Assembly: GCA_018806915.1 (NCBI GenBank)
Contig: JAGKQI010000045.1
Location: 1,116,001-1,180,000, forward strand
DNA from: Phytophthora colocasiae
Taxonomy: Eukaryota; Oomycota; Peronosporomycetes; Peronosporales; Peronosporaceae
DNA length: 64,000 nt
Direction: 5' to 3'
The notes beneath the pieces were generated by a model. It was not told the DNA's origin and ran no database searches. It saw nothing but the letters and a program-made list of their open reading frames with translations. The position numbers and the translations under genes were made by a program. Shown piece by piece: positions 1-8,623 of the stretch (the stretch's first letter is position 1; each line of letters opens with the position of its first letter).

Positions 1-207
1 TATACGCGAACGATCTCCGACGTCCAGGATTGTTCGCGAACACTTTTCCGTCCATACCTCCGCCCATATCGGTAGCAGCCAAGGTAAACTCCCCACCGTT
101 GACTTGTTGCGAGCCTGAAGCCGCGTTCACTTGCATGTGGATCATTCCACAGAGCCCTCCACATCCAACTTGCATGTAGCGCTGCGTCCATGTGCGAACA
201 GGCAGCA
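1..207. other. Non-coding flank
   Basis: No coding frame of useful length or recognisable RNA was seen here. It is the 3' flank of the minus-strand secreted-protein gene that ends at 208. Confidence 0.5.
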
Positions 208-660
208 TCACACCTCCCACTTAGTCGAAGCCGGCAGTGTGCCCTCTACAAGACAGTAGAGATGCCCCTCGTGGGTTGTTTCAGTCGCAGATGCGATAAT
301 AGCTCCATCTTCTGCAATGTGTGAGAGGTCAACGCCCAACAGCGACTCGCAGCCCACGACTGGTGTCACGACACCGAGACATCCATCAGCAGCGAATTGA
401 AGCACACGATTCTCCCTTGAGACCCCATCACTAGTTTCGATACTTTCAGCAATAGGAGCACTAAAATGAGTCGTGTCCGTGCTGGTCCCAACACTTGTTG
501 CATTGCCGTTGTCAACATTAGTGGACAATTTGGATAGAAACAGCGCGTCACAAGTTGCTTCTGTCTTGGTCAAGGGCAGCGTATCGAGGATGGAGTGAGC
601 AGGAACAACAGCTGCAAACAATAGTAGTAAGACTACTGGAGTAACGTGTGCATGAACCAT
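208..660 (-). CDS. Small putative secreted protein, unknown function
   Basis: A 150-residue protein on the minus strand. The reading frame also has an ATG 51 bases upstream. I chose the ATG at 660 because it places a classic signal peptide at the N-terminus: MVHAHV, then the hydrophobic run PVVLLLLFAAVVPA, then a likely cleavage site after AHS. The mature part is about 128 residues, acidic and Ser/Thr-rich, with one N-glycosylation sequon (NAT) and four cysteines that could form two disulfides. No RxLR, LFLAK or other effector motif is visible and I recognise no domain. The gene is divergent from the ADP-glucokinase gene across 215 bp. It may be an apoplastic or wall protein. That is inference; only secretion is well supported. 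Confidence 0.6.
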   Translation of the reverse strand: MVHAHVTPVVLLLLFAAVVPAHSILDTLPLTKTEATCDALFLSKLSTNVDNGNATSVGTSTDTTHFSAPIAESIETSDGVSRENRVLQFAADGCLGVVTPVVGCESLLGVDLSHIAEDGAIIASATETTHEGHLYCLVEGTLPASTKWEV

Positions 661-875
661 GGCTTCTGCTTGGAAAATCTCAAACTGATCACAATTGAGT
701 GTACACTGCAACCGTTGAACCCATGTTCATCATCGATCACCGAAATGATGAACAGTCATCAAACGTAATCAAAAAGATCCATTGGCTAAAACTTTTCCTT
801 ATCATCTATTGGTTAAAAAGATATCAATCTAACTGAGGAGCTCATTTTGGACCTCTATAGCTCCCCCTAGTTGCC
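661..875. promoter_or_regulatory. Divergent promoter region with inverted CCAAT boxes and oomycete-like Inr
   Basis: This 215-bp intergenic region serves two divergent genes. Two ATTGG motifs (inverted CCAAT boxes) lie at about 781 and 810, and the contexts ATTGGCTA and ATTGGTTA are near copies. GCTCATTTTGG at about 840 resembles the 5' half of the oomycete initiator GCTCATTYYNCAWTTT and lies some 35 bases before the ATG at 876. Assignment to transcription start is inference. Confidence 0.45.
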
Positions 876-2561
876 ATGTACAGCGCGTCGCAGCTCCTGG
901 CGCTGGGCGTGTCCCTAGCGATCTGCGCGGCTGCTGTGTTCTATGCGGACTTGTTGGCCGAGCTGTTCCCCACGCAGGAGGCCTCGTTGAGCGCTGTAGA
1001 GCAGCAGCAGATGCTGGCGTCGATGGTCTTCCACGCGTCTAAAAGCGGAAATGCTGCAGCCAATGGAGCTGATAAAGAAGCACGTGACCCACCACGTCTT
1101 GCCTTCTGCTGCAGTGCGGACTTGGATGTGGCTGTTCCAGCTGTGGAGCTGATGCAGAGCGTGCGAGAAGTGGAACGTCAGCATCTGCAGAAGAAAAACA
1201 AGAAGAAGAACAAGGCAGGGAAGGCTTCGGAAGAGCTTCTCAAGCGTCACCATGAGCGGATTGGCTCGTTAAATGAGTTGCAAGAAAGTTTCTCGTACTA
1301 TTTCTCCTCTGGAGCTGCTGCTGAACAGAGTATGCTGTCTCCGGAACAATTTAGAGAGGTGGTGGCATTGGCGGATGCGTTGCCGGGTGTCAAGAGGAAA
1401 GTTGGTGGCAATGCTGCTGTGATGGCGGAAAGAGCTTCGGCAGAAGGCTGTGTGGTTCTACTGGGAGCTGCTATTGGAAAGGATATGAAACCGTACTTTG
1501 TTGACCCGAAGATCCAACTGGTTGGACACTTGGAGGAACATGAACATGACGACGTGCACTTGGTGCTGGAGTACTCGAGTGGAGACGAGTTCAGAGGACA
1601 CAAGTCTCCACGTGCAAACAGATATTACCTGAATCATGATGTGCACAACGCCAGACTTTCAGTCCTGGAGGAGTTCGAGCAGTCGCTGGACGAGTTCAAG
1701 CCTGACCTGGTTGTTTTTGGAGGGCTCCAGCTTATGGAAGTGGAGACGGACGAGCGCGAGCGTCTTACACGTCTCAAGGCTTTGTCAGAGGTGCTTCAGA
1801 ACCTCTTCTTGGCCCAGACGCCGACCCACTATGAGTTTGCTGCTGTGTCGGATTTCAGTCTCTTCGATGACACGGTCCGACTCGTGTTGCCTTGGGTGGA
1901 CTCCGTTGGGTTGAACGAGCAAGAGCTCTACATCCTCCACCATTTCCTCATCTCTGGTGAAGAGGGCACTGCTACAACTTCGCGTCCTACGGTGGCAGAA
2001 GTCAGTTCTCAGCTCCATGATGTCATTCAATTCGCATCGAAGGCCAAGAAGAATTTCCAGTCTAGCGGTCAAGACAAAACCAAGGACGAGAACAAGGAAT
2101 CGCTGGCCCTTGCGCAACTCTCGCGTATCCACTTCCACACACTGCAGTTCCACATTGTGTGCCAAAAGGAAGGCAGCATGTGGGAGGACCCTACGACGGC
2201 GTTGGTTCAAAGCGCTCTCATGAGCTCTAAGGTGGCGTGTGGCAAACCGCCTGCTCCCGGAAGTGCCTCTGACGACAGCGACAAGCCCAAACCCATGCGC
2301 ACTAGTGCTGAGATGGAGGTGGATCCGGAGCGTATCGAGATGCTTCTTGCTCGGCAGCAGCTCCTGAGCGCGCGCCAGGGTCTGAAGGTGGATCTGGACC
2401 CGTTCTCGCCTGTTGTCACGTGGCAGGAGGCCGACTTCCAGTGCCACCTCGTGCCGATGATGGCCTGCAAGAAGCCCGACCACACTGCCGGCTTAGGAGA
2501 CAACATCTCTGGCACTGGCGTGGCTTACCACCGTATCCAAAAGAAGAGCGAGGCTAAGTAG
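876..2561 (+). CDS. ADPGK: ADP-dependent glucokinase
   Basis: This 561-residue protein matches eukaryotic ADP-dependent glucokinase, which phosphorylates glucose using ADP rather than ATP and is ER-associated in animals. A hydrophobic N-terminal segment at about residues 6-30 fits a signal anchor. Family motifs appear in order: GGNAAVMAERA (177-187, sugar/nucleotide core), DLVVFGGLQLME, VDSVGLNEQEL, the IHFHTLQFHIV strand, and the C-terminal GLGDNISGTG (539-548). Asp542 of the GxGD motif is the expected catalytic base. A lysine-rich KKNKKKNK patch at about 106-113 may be a linker or insertion. The length fits the family (about 500 aa plus linkers). The gene is intact and intronless, and its ATG follows an Inr-like element. 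Confidence 0.9.
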   Translation: MYSASQLLALGVSLAICAAAVFYADLLAELFPTQEASLSAVEQQQMLASMVFHASKSGNAAANGADKEARDPPRLAFCCSADLDVAVPAVELMQSVREVERQHLQKKNKKKNKAGKASEELLKRHHERIGSLNELQESFSYYFSSGAAAEQSMLSPEQFREVVALADALPGVKRKVGGNAAVMAERASAEGCVVLLGAAIGKDMKPYFVDPKIQLVGHLEEHEHDDVHLVLEYSSGDEFRGHKSPRANRYYLNHDVHNARLSVLEEFEQSLDEFKPDLVVFGGLQLMEVETDERERLTRLKALSEVLQNLFLAQTPTHYEFAAVSDFSLFDDTVRLVLPWVDSVGLNEQELYILHHFLISGEEGTATTSRPTVAEVSSQLHDVIQFASKAKKNFQSSGQDKTKDENKESLALAQLSRIHFHTLQFHIVCQKEGSMWEDPTTALVQSALMSSKVACGKPPAPGSASDDSDKPKPMRTSAEMEVDPERIEMLLARQQLLSARQGLKVDLDPFSPVVTWQEADFQCHLVPMMACKKPDHTAGLGDNISGTGVAYHRIQKKSEAK

Positions 2562-2661
2562 ACAAATTGATTGCTCCAGTCCACCAGGATTGAGTCAAGT
2601 CATGTCTTATATAGAATTCATCAACTAACGACGAACGTTTGCTTAGCTTTTCCTTGGTTGT

Positions 2662-3642
2662 CTAGTTACTTGCCGTACGTGAGCTGGTACCGACTGCTGC
2701 CTTCATACGCGTGAACCATGGCTGGATGTTCGTTTCACGCATCATGTCGGTGTACGTATCCAGTCCGTCCATGGCCCTCAGGACACCAAAGACCGAGAGG
2801 TCCGCCATGTTAGGCTCTTCGCCTCCGAGAAATGGGCGTTTGTCACCGATAGCATTCACCCAGCTGTCTAACGCATCATAAAGTGCTTGACGCTCGTCGT
2901 CGATGTTGTATTTCTTCTTCGAGCGCTTGGCGATAAGATACATGATCACAGCACCGGCGTACTTGGACATCCGACGTTCCATCGGCGTGAATTTGCCCTC
3001 CGTCAAGCAGTAGTCAAAAGCCTGAAGTGCCTCAGGAACTGTGCGGTAAATATTGGGAGGGGTCAAGATAATCAGCTTCTTGTCGACCCATTCACGCCAC
3101 TGTTCCTCCTCCTTCTGAGCTTCTTCACTGAGCGAGTCCTCAGGAGCCTCCACAAGCTCGCGGAGGCGGGAGATAATTGCAGAAGAGTCGACGACCACTT
3201 CGTCATCAATACGAACCACTGGTACCTTGCTGTAGTCTGTGAAAGCTTTGGTTTCCTTCTTAGTGAGCGGATTCACCTCCACAACCTCATACGGGATCTT
3301 GAGGTAGTCCAGCACAGCCTTCACCTTGCAGCAGTACGGACAAGGCTCGTACTGGTACAACACAACGGTGGGCAGCGCATTTCCACCTTCTTTTGCCACG
3401 GTACGTGGTTCCACAGCGGACACAGAGCAAAAGGCACAAGCAGCACTGGTACTGACAGTAGCTGCAGCAATGAGACTCGCTCTAGGGAGCAGCGAAGAGG
3501 CTGAAACTGGTGCAACTGACCGCCATCGTCCAGAACTGAAGCGAGCACTGCTGATACCAGAAGATTTGGGCACCGAAGGGCGTGCGAAGGCCGCAGGAGT
3601 CGAGCGCAAGCCACGTGCAAGACGCACCCCACGTTGCAGCAT
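2662..3642 (-). CDS. PTGES2: Prostaglandin E synthase 2-like glutaredoxin/GST protein
   Basis: A 326-residue minus-strand protein. I chose the ATG at 3642, not the one further upstream, because it gives an Arg/Ser/Ala-rich mitochondrial-type presequence (MLQRGVRLARGLRSTP...). A moderately hydrophobic Ala-rich stretch at about 50-72 may be a membrane segment. The glutaredoxin-like fold then starts at VVLYQYEPCPYC, with the CPYC redox motif at residues 101-104. KVPVVRIDD carries the cis-Pro and VVDSSAII the glutathione-contact Asp-Ser. A GST-type helical C-terminus contains GGEEPNMADLSVFGVLRAM. This order is that of membrane-associated prostaglandin E synthase 2. In protists the physiological substrate is uncertain, so the redox/GST assignment is firmer than the prostaglandin name. 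It converges on ADPGK with 100 bp between stops. Confidence 0.82.
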   Translation of the reverse strand: MLQRGVRLARGLRSTPAAFARPSVPKSSGISSARFSSGRWRSVAPVSASSLLPRASLIAAATVSTSAACAFCSVSAVEPRTVAKEGGNALPTVVLYQYEPCPYCCKVKAVLDYLKIPYEVVEVNPLTKKETKAFTDYSKVPVVRIDDEVVVDSSAIISRLRELVEAPEDSLSEEAQKEEEQWREWVDKKLIILTPPNIYRTVPEALQAFDYCLTEGKFTPMERRMSKYAGAVIMYLIAKRSKKKYNIDDERQALYDALDSWVNAIGDKRPFLGGEEPNMADLSVFGVLRAMDGLDTYTDMMRETNIQPWFTRMKAAVGTSSRTASN

Positions 3643-4195
3643 CTTGTTGATGTGGGGTGGAGGCGAAAGTTTACAGGATTGGCTGAAATTTGGTGATGAT
3701 AAATGTGATTGAGTAAAATACGAATTTCGGTGATTGGATGAAAGCAAGAAGATGCTTGGATTGGTGGATAATTCGGCTGAAGTACGTCAGCAGTCACCAT
3801 GTAGGAACTTATCCGACGATGCGTGGCGTGGAGCCATAGCACGCTACAAATGCTTCTTTAGATAATTATTTTAGTAGTCTATATCTTTATTGCTGATAGA
3901 TAGAATCACTTTTCCGTCAACAGGGTACCGGCACATAGCTCACCATTGCAAAGATGCAAATCGTCACTTCAGTCGCTGCTGTCCAAGCATTGCCGGCTCT
4001 CACGGTCTATGCTAATGTTTTAATGCCTTCTCCACTTCCTATTGGCTAGAAAATCATAATTCCGGTGATTCATTGGCGCAAAATGGTATCCATGTCTAGC
4101 GACTGGCCACGGCTGCAGGATGAACACGCACTTCGCAATTTGCAGTGTCCATTCCCCACCCGCCCGCTCCTCCGAGCTTCAACGCCCTCTCCATC
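3643..4195. promoter_or_regulatory. Divergent intergenic promoter region (PTGES2 / PFAS)
   Basis: This 553-bp gap separates divergent starts. It is AT-rich in the middle. ATTGG boxes occur at about 4041 and 4071, just upstream of the PFAS start, and GCTCACCATTGCAAAG lies at about 3937. The latter resembles an oomycete Inr. No gene is seen. Confidence 0.4.
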
Positions 4196-7100
4196 ATGGC
4201 CTCGTCGCCCGAGAAGAAGCAGAAGACGGCGTCTCTGTCGCCCGCTAGCTCGCTGCTGCGTTTCTACCGCACACCGGCCTTCACGGCGCACGCCAACCGC
4301 ACGCTGCTCGCTTTCCTGCGTGCGCACGCGGTCGACGGCCTGCAGGTCGAGGAACTGCAGACTGAGTTCTGCTTCTACGTGGAGACTAAGGATGACGCCG
4401 GCGCGCTGTCGGCTGCCGATCAGGACACGCTCCACTGGCTGCTCAGTGAGACCTTCGAGCCGCAACAGACCCGCGCGGCTGAGCCGTTCCTGGCTGCTGC
4501 TGAAAACAGTAGCCAATGGCTCGTCGAGGTCGGTCCTCGCATGAACTTCTCCACGGCCTGGTCTAGTAATGCTGTAGCCATCTGCCAGGCTTGTGGCATC
4601 TCTGCTATTAAGCGCATTGAGCGCGCGACGCGTTACTTGATCCGCTACACGACCACGAAGCCGGAAGCCCTTGAGACGCTGAAGGAGGCGTTGCTCCGTC
4701 ACGAATGTGACCGGATGACGCAGCAGGTGTACCAGCAGCCACTAACCAGCTTCTGGCACGGTAAAACGGTGCAGCCGGTCCGCAAGATTCCCATCATGGA
4801 GCGCGGCCTTGACGCACTGAAGGAGATCAACGAGGAGATCGGACTGGGTTTCGATGACTGGGACCTCCAGTACTACCTGAACCTGTTCAAGGAGAAGCTG
4901 CAGCGCAACCCGACGGATGTTGAATGCTTCGACATGGGACAGAGCAACTCGGAGCACTCGCGTCATTGGTTCTTCGGTGGCAAGATCGTCGTTGACGGCA
5001 AGGAGATGCCGCAGACTCTCTTCCAGATGGTCAAGGATACGCTCACGGAGAATGCCAAGAAGAACAGTGTGATCGCCTTCCACGACAACTCGTCGGTCAT
5101 CAAGGGTGCCAACATTGTCACTCTTGGACCCGTGAACCCTGGTGAGCCTTCGCCGGTGCAGGAGCGTACGCTCGACAGTCACCTGCTGCTGACTGCTGAG
5201 ACTCACAACTTCCCGTCTGGTGTTGCCCCGTTCCCTGGTGCTGAGACTGGTACTGGTGGACGTATTCGTGATGTGCAGGCCACTGGCCGTGGTGCCAATG
5301 TTGTTGCTGGCGTCAGTGCTTACTCCGTTGGCAACCTCAACTTAGAGGGATACAAGCTCCCGTGGGAGGACGAGAAACTGGAGTACCCTTCCAACCTTGC
5401 TCACCCGCGTGACATCCTGATCCAGGCTTCCAACGGTGCTTCAGACTACGGTAACAAGTTCGGTGAACCCGTTGTGACGGGTTTCGCCCGTTCTTTTGGC
5501 ATGGTGCTGCCCAACGGTGAACGTCGCGAATACATTAAGCCGATCATGTTCTCGGCTGGTCTGGGCCAGCTGGACGGCCGTCACTGCACTAAGGGCGAGC
5601 CTGAGATTCAGATGTGGGTCGTCAAGATCGGTGGCCCGTGCTACCGTATCGGTATGGGCGGAGGTGCTGCTTCTAGCCGTATCCAGGACACAAAGACTGC
5701 TGACCTGGACTTCAACGCTGTACAGCGTGGTGATGCCGAGATGGAATGCAAGCTGAACAAGGTGATCCGCGCTTGTTGCGACCTGGGTGAGAAGAACCCT
5801 ATCGTTTCGATCCACGACCAGGGTGCTGGTGGTAACGGTAACGTTCTGAAGGAGATCGTCGAGGTGTCGAACTCGAAGCCGGGCGATGCTAACCGTGGTG
5901 GCGCTCGTTACGAGGTGCGTGACATCCTTGTGGGTGATGACACTCTATCCGTCCTGGAGATCTGGGGTGCTGAATACCAGGAGAACGATGCTCTCCTGCT
6001 CCGCCCCGAACACGTCGAGCTCTTCGACAAGATCTGCAAGCGCGAGAATTGCCCGTACGCTCTGCTTGGCCAGGTGACCGGTGACGGCCATGTTGTGCTG
6101 CATGATGCGCAGGACGACTCGACCCCGTTCGACCTGGACCTGGACCTGGTGCTGGGCAAGATGCCCCAGAAGACCTTCACGGACACGAAGGCCACGGAGC
6201 CCGTCTCGGAGTTGACGCTTCCGGTGGATATTACCCTGCGCGATGCGCTGGACCGTGTGCTGCGTCTCCTTTCTGTCGGCTCGAAGCGTTTCCTGACCAG
6301 CAAGGTGGATCGTTCTGTGAGCGGTCTTATTGCTCAGCAGCAGACCGTAGGTCCGCTGCAGCTGACTCTTGCTGACTGCGCCGTTGTGGCTCAGTCGAAC
6401 GTGCCTAACAAGGACGGCAAGTTCACAGGTGTGGTGAGCGCTTGCGGTGAGCAGCCTGTTAAGGGCCTGGTGAACCCTGGTGCTATGGCTCGCCTGAGTG
6501 TTGGTGAGTCGCTGACCAACATGGTGTGGGCTGCTCTTGGCGGACGTGGTCTGGATGACTGCAAGTGCTCTGCTAACTGGATGTGGGCTGCTAAGCTGCC
6601 CAACGAGGCGGCTCGCATGTACGAGTGCTGCGAGGCTATGACTACCTTCATGAAGCAGGTTGGTGTGGCCGTCGACGGCGGTAAGGATTCGCTGTCCATG
6701 GCTGCCAAGGTTAACAAGAAGGATGTGAAGACGCCCGGTACGCTGGTCATCACCATGTACGCCCCCACGGAGGATGTGGAGCTGAAGGTGACCCCAGACC
6801 TCAAGACCCACGCCGGTGACAGCTTCCTGTACTACGTGGACGTGGGTAAGGGCGAAAACCGTCTTGGTGGTTCGGCTCTTGCTCAGGTGTACGGCCAGGT
6901 CGGCAACGTGTCCCCGGATATTGAGGACGCTGAGCTGTTCAAGAACGCGTTCAACGCCGTTCAGGCTGGCATCAAGAACGGACACCTCCTTGCTGGCCAC
7001 GACCGCAGCGACGGTGGTCTCATTGTTACGCTTCTCGAGATGGCGTTTGCTGGTAACTGCGGTCTGGACGTAAACATTCCGTTCGCAGGTGGCAAGGCGT

Positions 7101-8287
7101 CGACCAAGGATGTGATTCAGGTGCTATTCGCTGAGGAGCTTGGTTTCGTCTTCCAGGTTGCTGCTGGCCAGAACGCCACGGAAGTGGAGGCCACGTTCAG
7201 CAAGCTGAACGTGCCGCTTGTGAAGCTGGGTAAGGTGACGACCGATGGCGCTATCAAGGTGAGCGTGAACGGCGAGAGCGTCCTCGAGGACCAGATGGTG
7301 GACCTGCGTGACGTGTGGGAGGCTACGAGCTTCGAGCTTGAGAAGCGTCAGTGCAACCCCGAGTGCGTTGCCCAGGAACAGCGTTCGCTGCGTACGCGCA
7401 CGGCTCCTTCCTGGAAGCTGTCGTACGAGCCTAAGCCGACTCCGGAGCGTCAGCTGAGCACACGTGCTCAGCACCGTGTGGCTGTCCTTCGTGAAGAAGG
7501 CAGCAACGGCGAGCGCGAGATGCTCGCCGCTTTCCACCACGCCGGTTTCGAGGTCTGGGACATTACCATGTCGGATTTGGTTAACAAGCGCGTGGTCCTG
7601 GACGAGCGCTTCCGCGGTGTGGCCTTCGTTGGAGGCTTCACGTTCGCTGACGTGCTGGGATCGGCCAAGGGCTGGTCAGGTGTGGTGAAGTTCCACGGCG
7701 ACGTGCTCAAGCAGTTCGCGGCGTTCAAGGCTCGCGAGGACACGTTCAGTTTCGGTGCTTGCAACGGCTGCCAGTTCATGACGTTGCTTGGCTGGCTCGA
7801 CCGCCGTGAGGCCAAGGCTCTGGAGGAGGAGACGAAGACGTCGGCCCAGCCGCGCTTCGTGCACAACGAGTCTGGTCGTCACGAGTCTCGTTTCGTGTCT
7901 GTGCAGATCCAGGAGTCGAACTCGGTGATGCTGCGCGGCATGGCCGGTTCGTCGCTCGGTGTTTGGGTTTCGCACGGTGAGGGCCGCGCACACTTCACGC
8001 ATCCCAAGATCCAGGAGAAGTACGTGTCCAGCGGCGCCGCCGCTATCCGCTACGTGGACGACTCGAACGTGCCTACGGAGGAATACCCGTTTAACCCGAA
8101 CGGCTCGCCCGAGGGTATCGCCGGTCTCGTATCGAGCGATGGCCGTCACATGTGCCTCATGCCGCACCCGGAGCGCTGCTTCCTCAAGTACCAGTGGCCG
8201 TACATGCCGACTGAGTTCGAGTCGCACCCGGTGAGCCCGTGGATGCAGATCTTCCAGAACGCCAAGACCTTCTGCGAGGGCCAGTAA
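4196..8287 (+). CDS. PFAS: Phosphoribosylformylglycinamidine (FGAM) synthase, eukaryotic fused type
   Basis: A 1363-residue large-type PurL/PFAS. It catalyses the ATP- and glutamine-dependent conversion of FGAR to FGAM, step four of de novo purine synthesis, in the cytosol. The first in-frame ATG is at 4196; upstream open sequence lacks an ATG. An N-terminal PurS-like region comes first. The central FGAM-synthase core follows, with motifs such as SNSEHSRHWFFGG, AETHNFPSGVAPFPGAETG, GGGAASSR, HDQGAGGNGNV and GHDRSDGGL. The C-terminal class I glutamine amidotransferase has its nucleophile Cys1189 in FGACNGCQ, and His1324 and Glu1326 in MPHPERC complete the triad. All catalytic residues are present and the length matches the family (about 1340). 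The gene is intact and intronless, with the GC-rich codon use of a well-expressed gene. Confidence 0.97.
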   Translation: MASSPEKKQKTASLSPASSLLRFYRTPAFTAHANRTLLAFLRAHAVDGLQVEELQTEFCFYVETKDDAGALSAADQDTLHWLLSETFEPQQTRAAEPFLAAAENSSQWLVEVGPRMNFSTAWSSNAVAICQACGISAIKRIERATRYLIRYTTTKPEALETLKEALLRHECDRMTQQVYQQPLTSFWHGKTVQPVRKIPIMERGLDALKEINEEIGLGFDDWDLQYYLNLFKEKLQRNPTDVECFDMGQSNSEHSRHWFFGGKIVVDGKEMPQTLFQMVKDTLTENAKKNSVIAFHDNSSVIKGANIVTLGPVNPGEPSPVQERTLDSHLLLTAETHNFPSGVAPFPGAETGTGGRIRDVQATGRGANVVAGVSAYSVGNLNLEGYKLPWEDEKLEYPSNLAHPRDILIQASNGASDYGNKFGEPVVTGFARSFGMVLPNGERREYIKPIMFSAGLGQLDGRHCTKGEPEIQMWVVKIGGPCYRIGMGGGAASSRIQDTKTADLDFNAVQRGDAEMECKLNKVIRACCDLGEKNPIVSIHDQGAGGNGNVLKEIVEVSNSKPGDANRGGARYEVRDILVGDDTLSVLEIWGAEYQENDALLLRPEHVELFDKICKRENCPYALLGQVTGDGHVVLHDAQDDSTPFDLDLDLVLGKMPQKTFTDTKATEPVSELTLPVDITLRDALDRVLRLLSVGSKRFLTSKVDRSVSGLIAQQQTVGPLQLTLADCAVVAQSNVPNKDGKFTGVVSACGEQPVKGLVNPGAMARLSVGESLTNMVWAALGGRGLDDCKCSANWMWAAKLPNEAARMYECCEAMTTFMKQVGVAVDGGKDSLSMAAKVNKKDVKTPGTLVITMYAPTEDVELKVTPDLKTHAGDSFLYYVDVGKGENRLGGSALAQVYGQVGNVSPDIEDAELFKNAFNAVQAGIKNGHLLAGHDRSDGGLIVTLLEMAFAGNCGLDVNIPFAGGKASTKDVIQVLFAEELGFVFQVAAGQNATEVEATFSKLNVPLVKLGKVTTDGAIKVSVNGESVLEDQMVDLRDVWEATSFELEKRQCNPECVAQEQRSLRTRTAPSWKLSYEPKPTPERQLSTRAQHRVAVLREEGSNGEREMLAAFHHAGFEVWDITMSDLVNKRVVLDERFRGVAFVGGFTFADVLGSAKGWSGVVKFHGDVLKQFAAFKAREDTFSFGACNGCQFMTLLGWLDRREAKALEEETKTSAQPRFVHNESGRHESRFVSVQIQESNSVMLRGMAGSSLGVWVSHGEGRAHFTHPKIQEKYVSSGAAAIRYVDDSNVPTEEYPFNPNGSPEGIAGLVSSDGRHMCLMPHPERCFLKYQWPYMPTEFESHPVSPWMQIFQNAKTFCEGQ

Positions 8288-8623
8288 GTGCCCAAACTTG
8301 CATCAAAAACAGCATTTCCACTTGACAATGCACGATGCCCGGTATATTTGCACAAACCCCACCCTGTCTTGCCTTCGTTGTAGAAAACCAAGAGCAATAC
8401 GGTAGAACAGCAACATGTACTCTACTCCTGGCCCGGTCCAGGCTATAAAACCAAAACTGATTCGCTTTTATGATTCGTTAAAAACAAATTTCAATTGGCT
8501 GAAACTCCATGAAACACGTGTATCACACACCACTTTCAATTCGATAAGAATTTTAGCGAATCAGATCTGACTACTAGATGTCTCTTCCTCTTTATCTCTT
8601 CCACTACCGAAAGTGCTCTCAAC
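8288..8623. other. Intergenic region
   Basis: This is the 3' flank of PFAS and the 5' flank of the next gene. It contains CAATTGG at about 8491 (inverted CCAAT) and AT-rich sequence. No gene or RNA is recognised. Confidence 0.4.

Noticed and set aside
208..711. Longer form of the secreted protein starting at 711
   Set aside because: The extra 17 residues would bury the signal peptide; ATG 660 is better.
1785..2483. 232-codon minus-strand frame inside ADPGK
   Set aside because: Shadow of a well-supported gene on the other strand, with no domain.
3643..3747. Upstream start for the PTGES2-like protein
   Set aside because: The ATG at 3642 directly yields a mitochondrial-type presequence; the longer form begins with uncharged Ser/Asn/Pro-rich sequence.
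4145..4195. Upstream extension of PFAS
   Set aside because: The extra 17 codons start with GTG; the first ATG at 4196 fits a eukaryotic start and the family length.
5945..7000. 351-codon minus-strand frame inside PFAS
   Set aside because: Antisense shadow of a conserved coding region with biased codon use.
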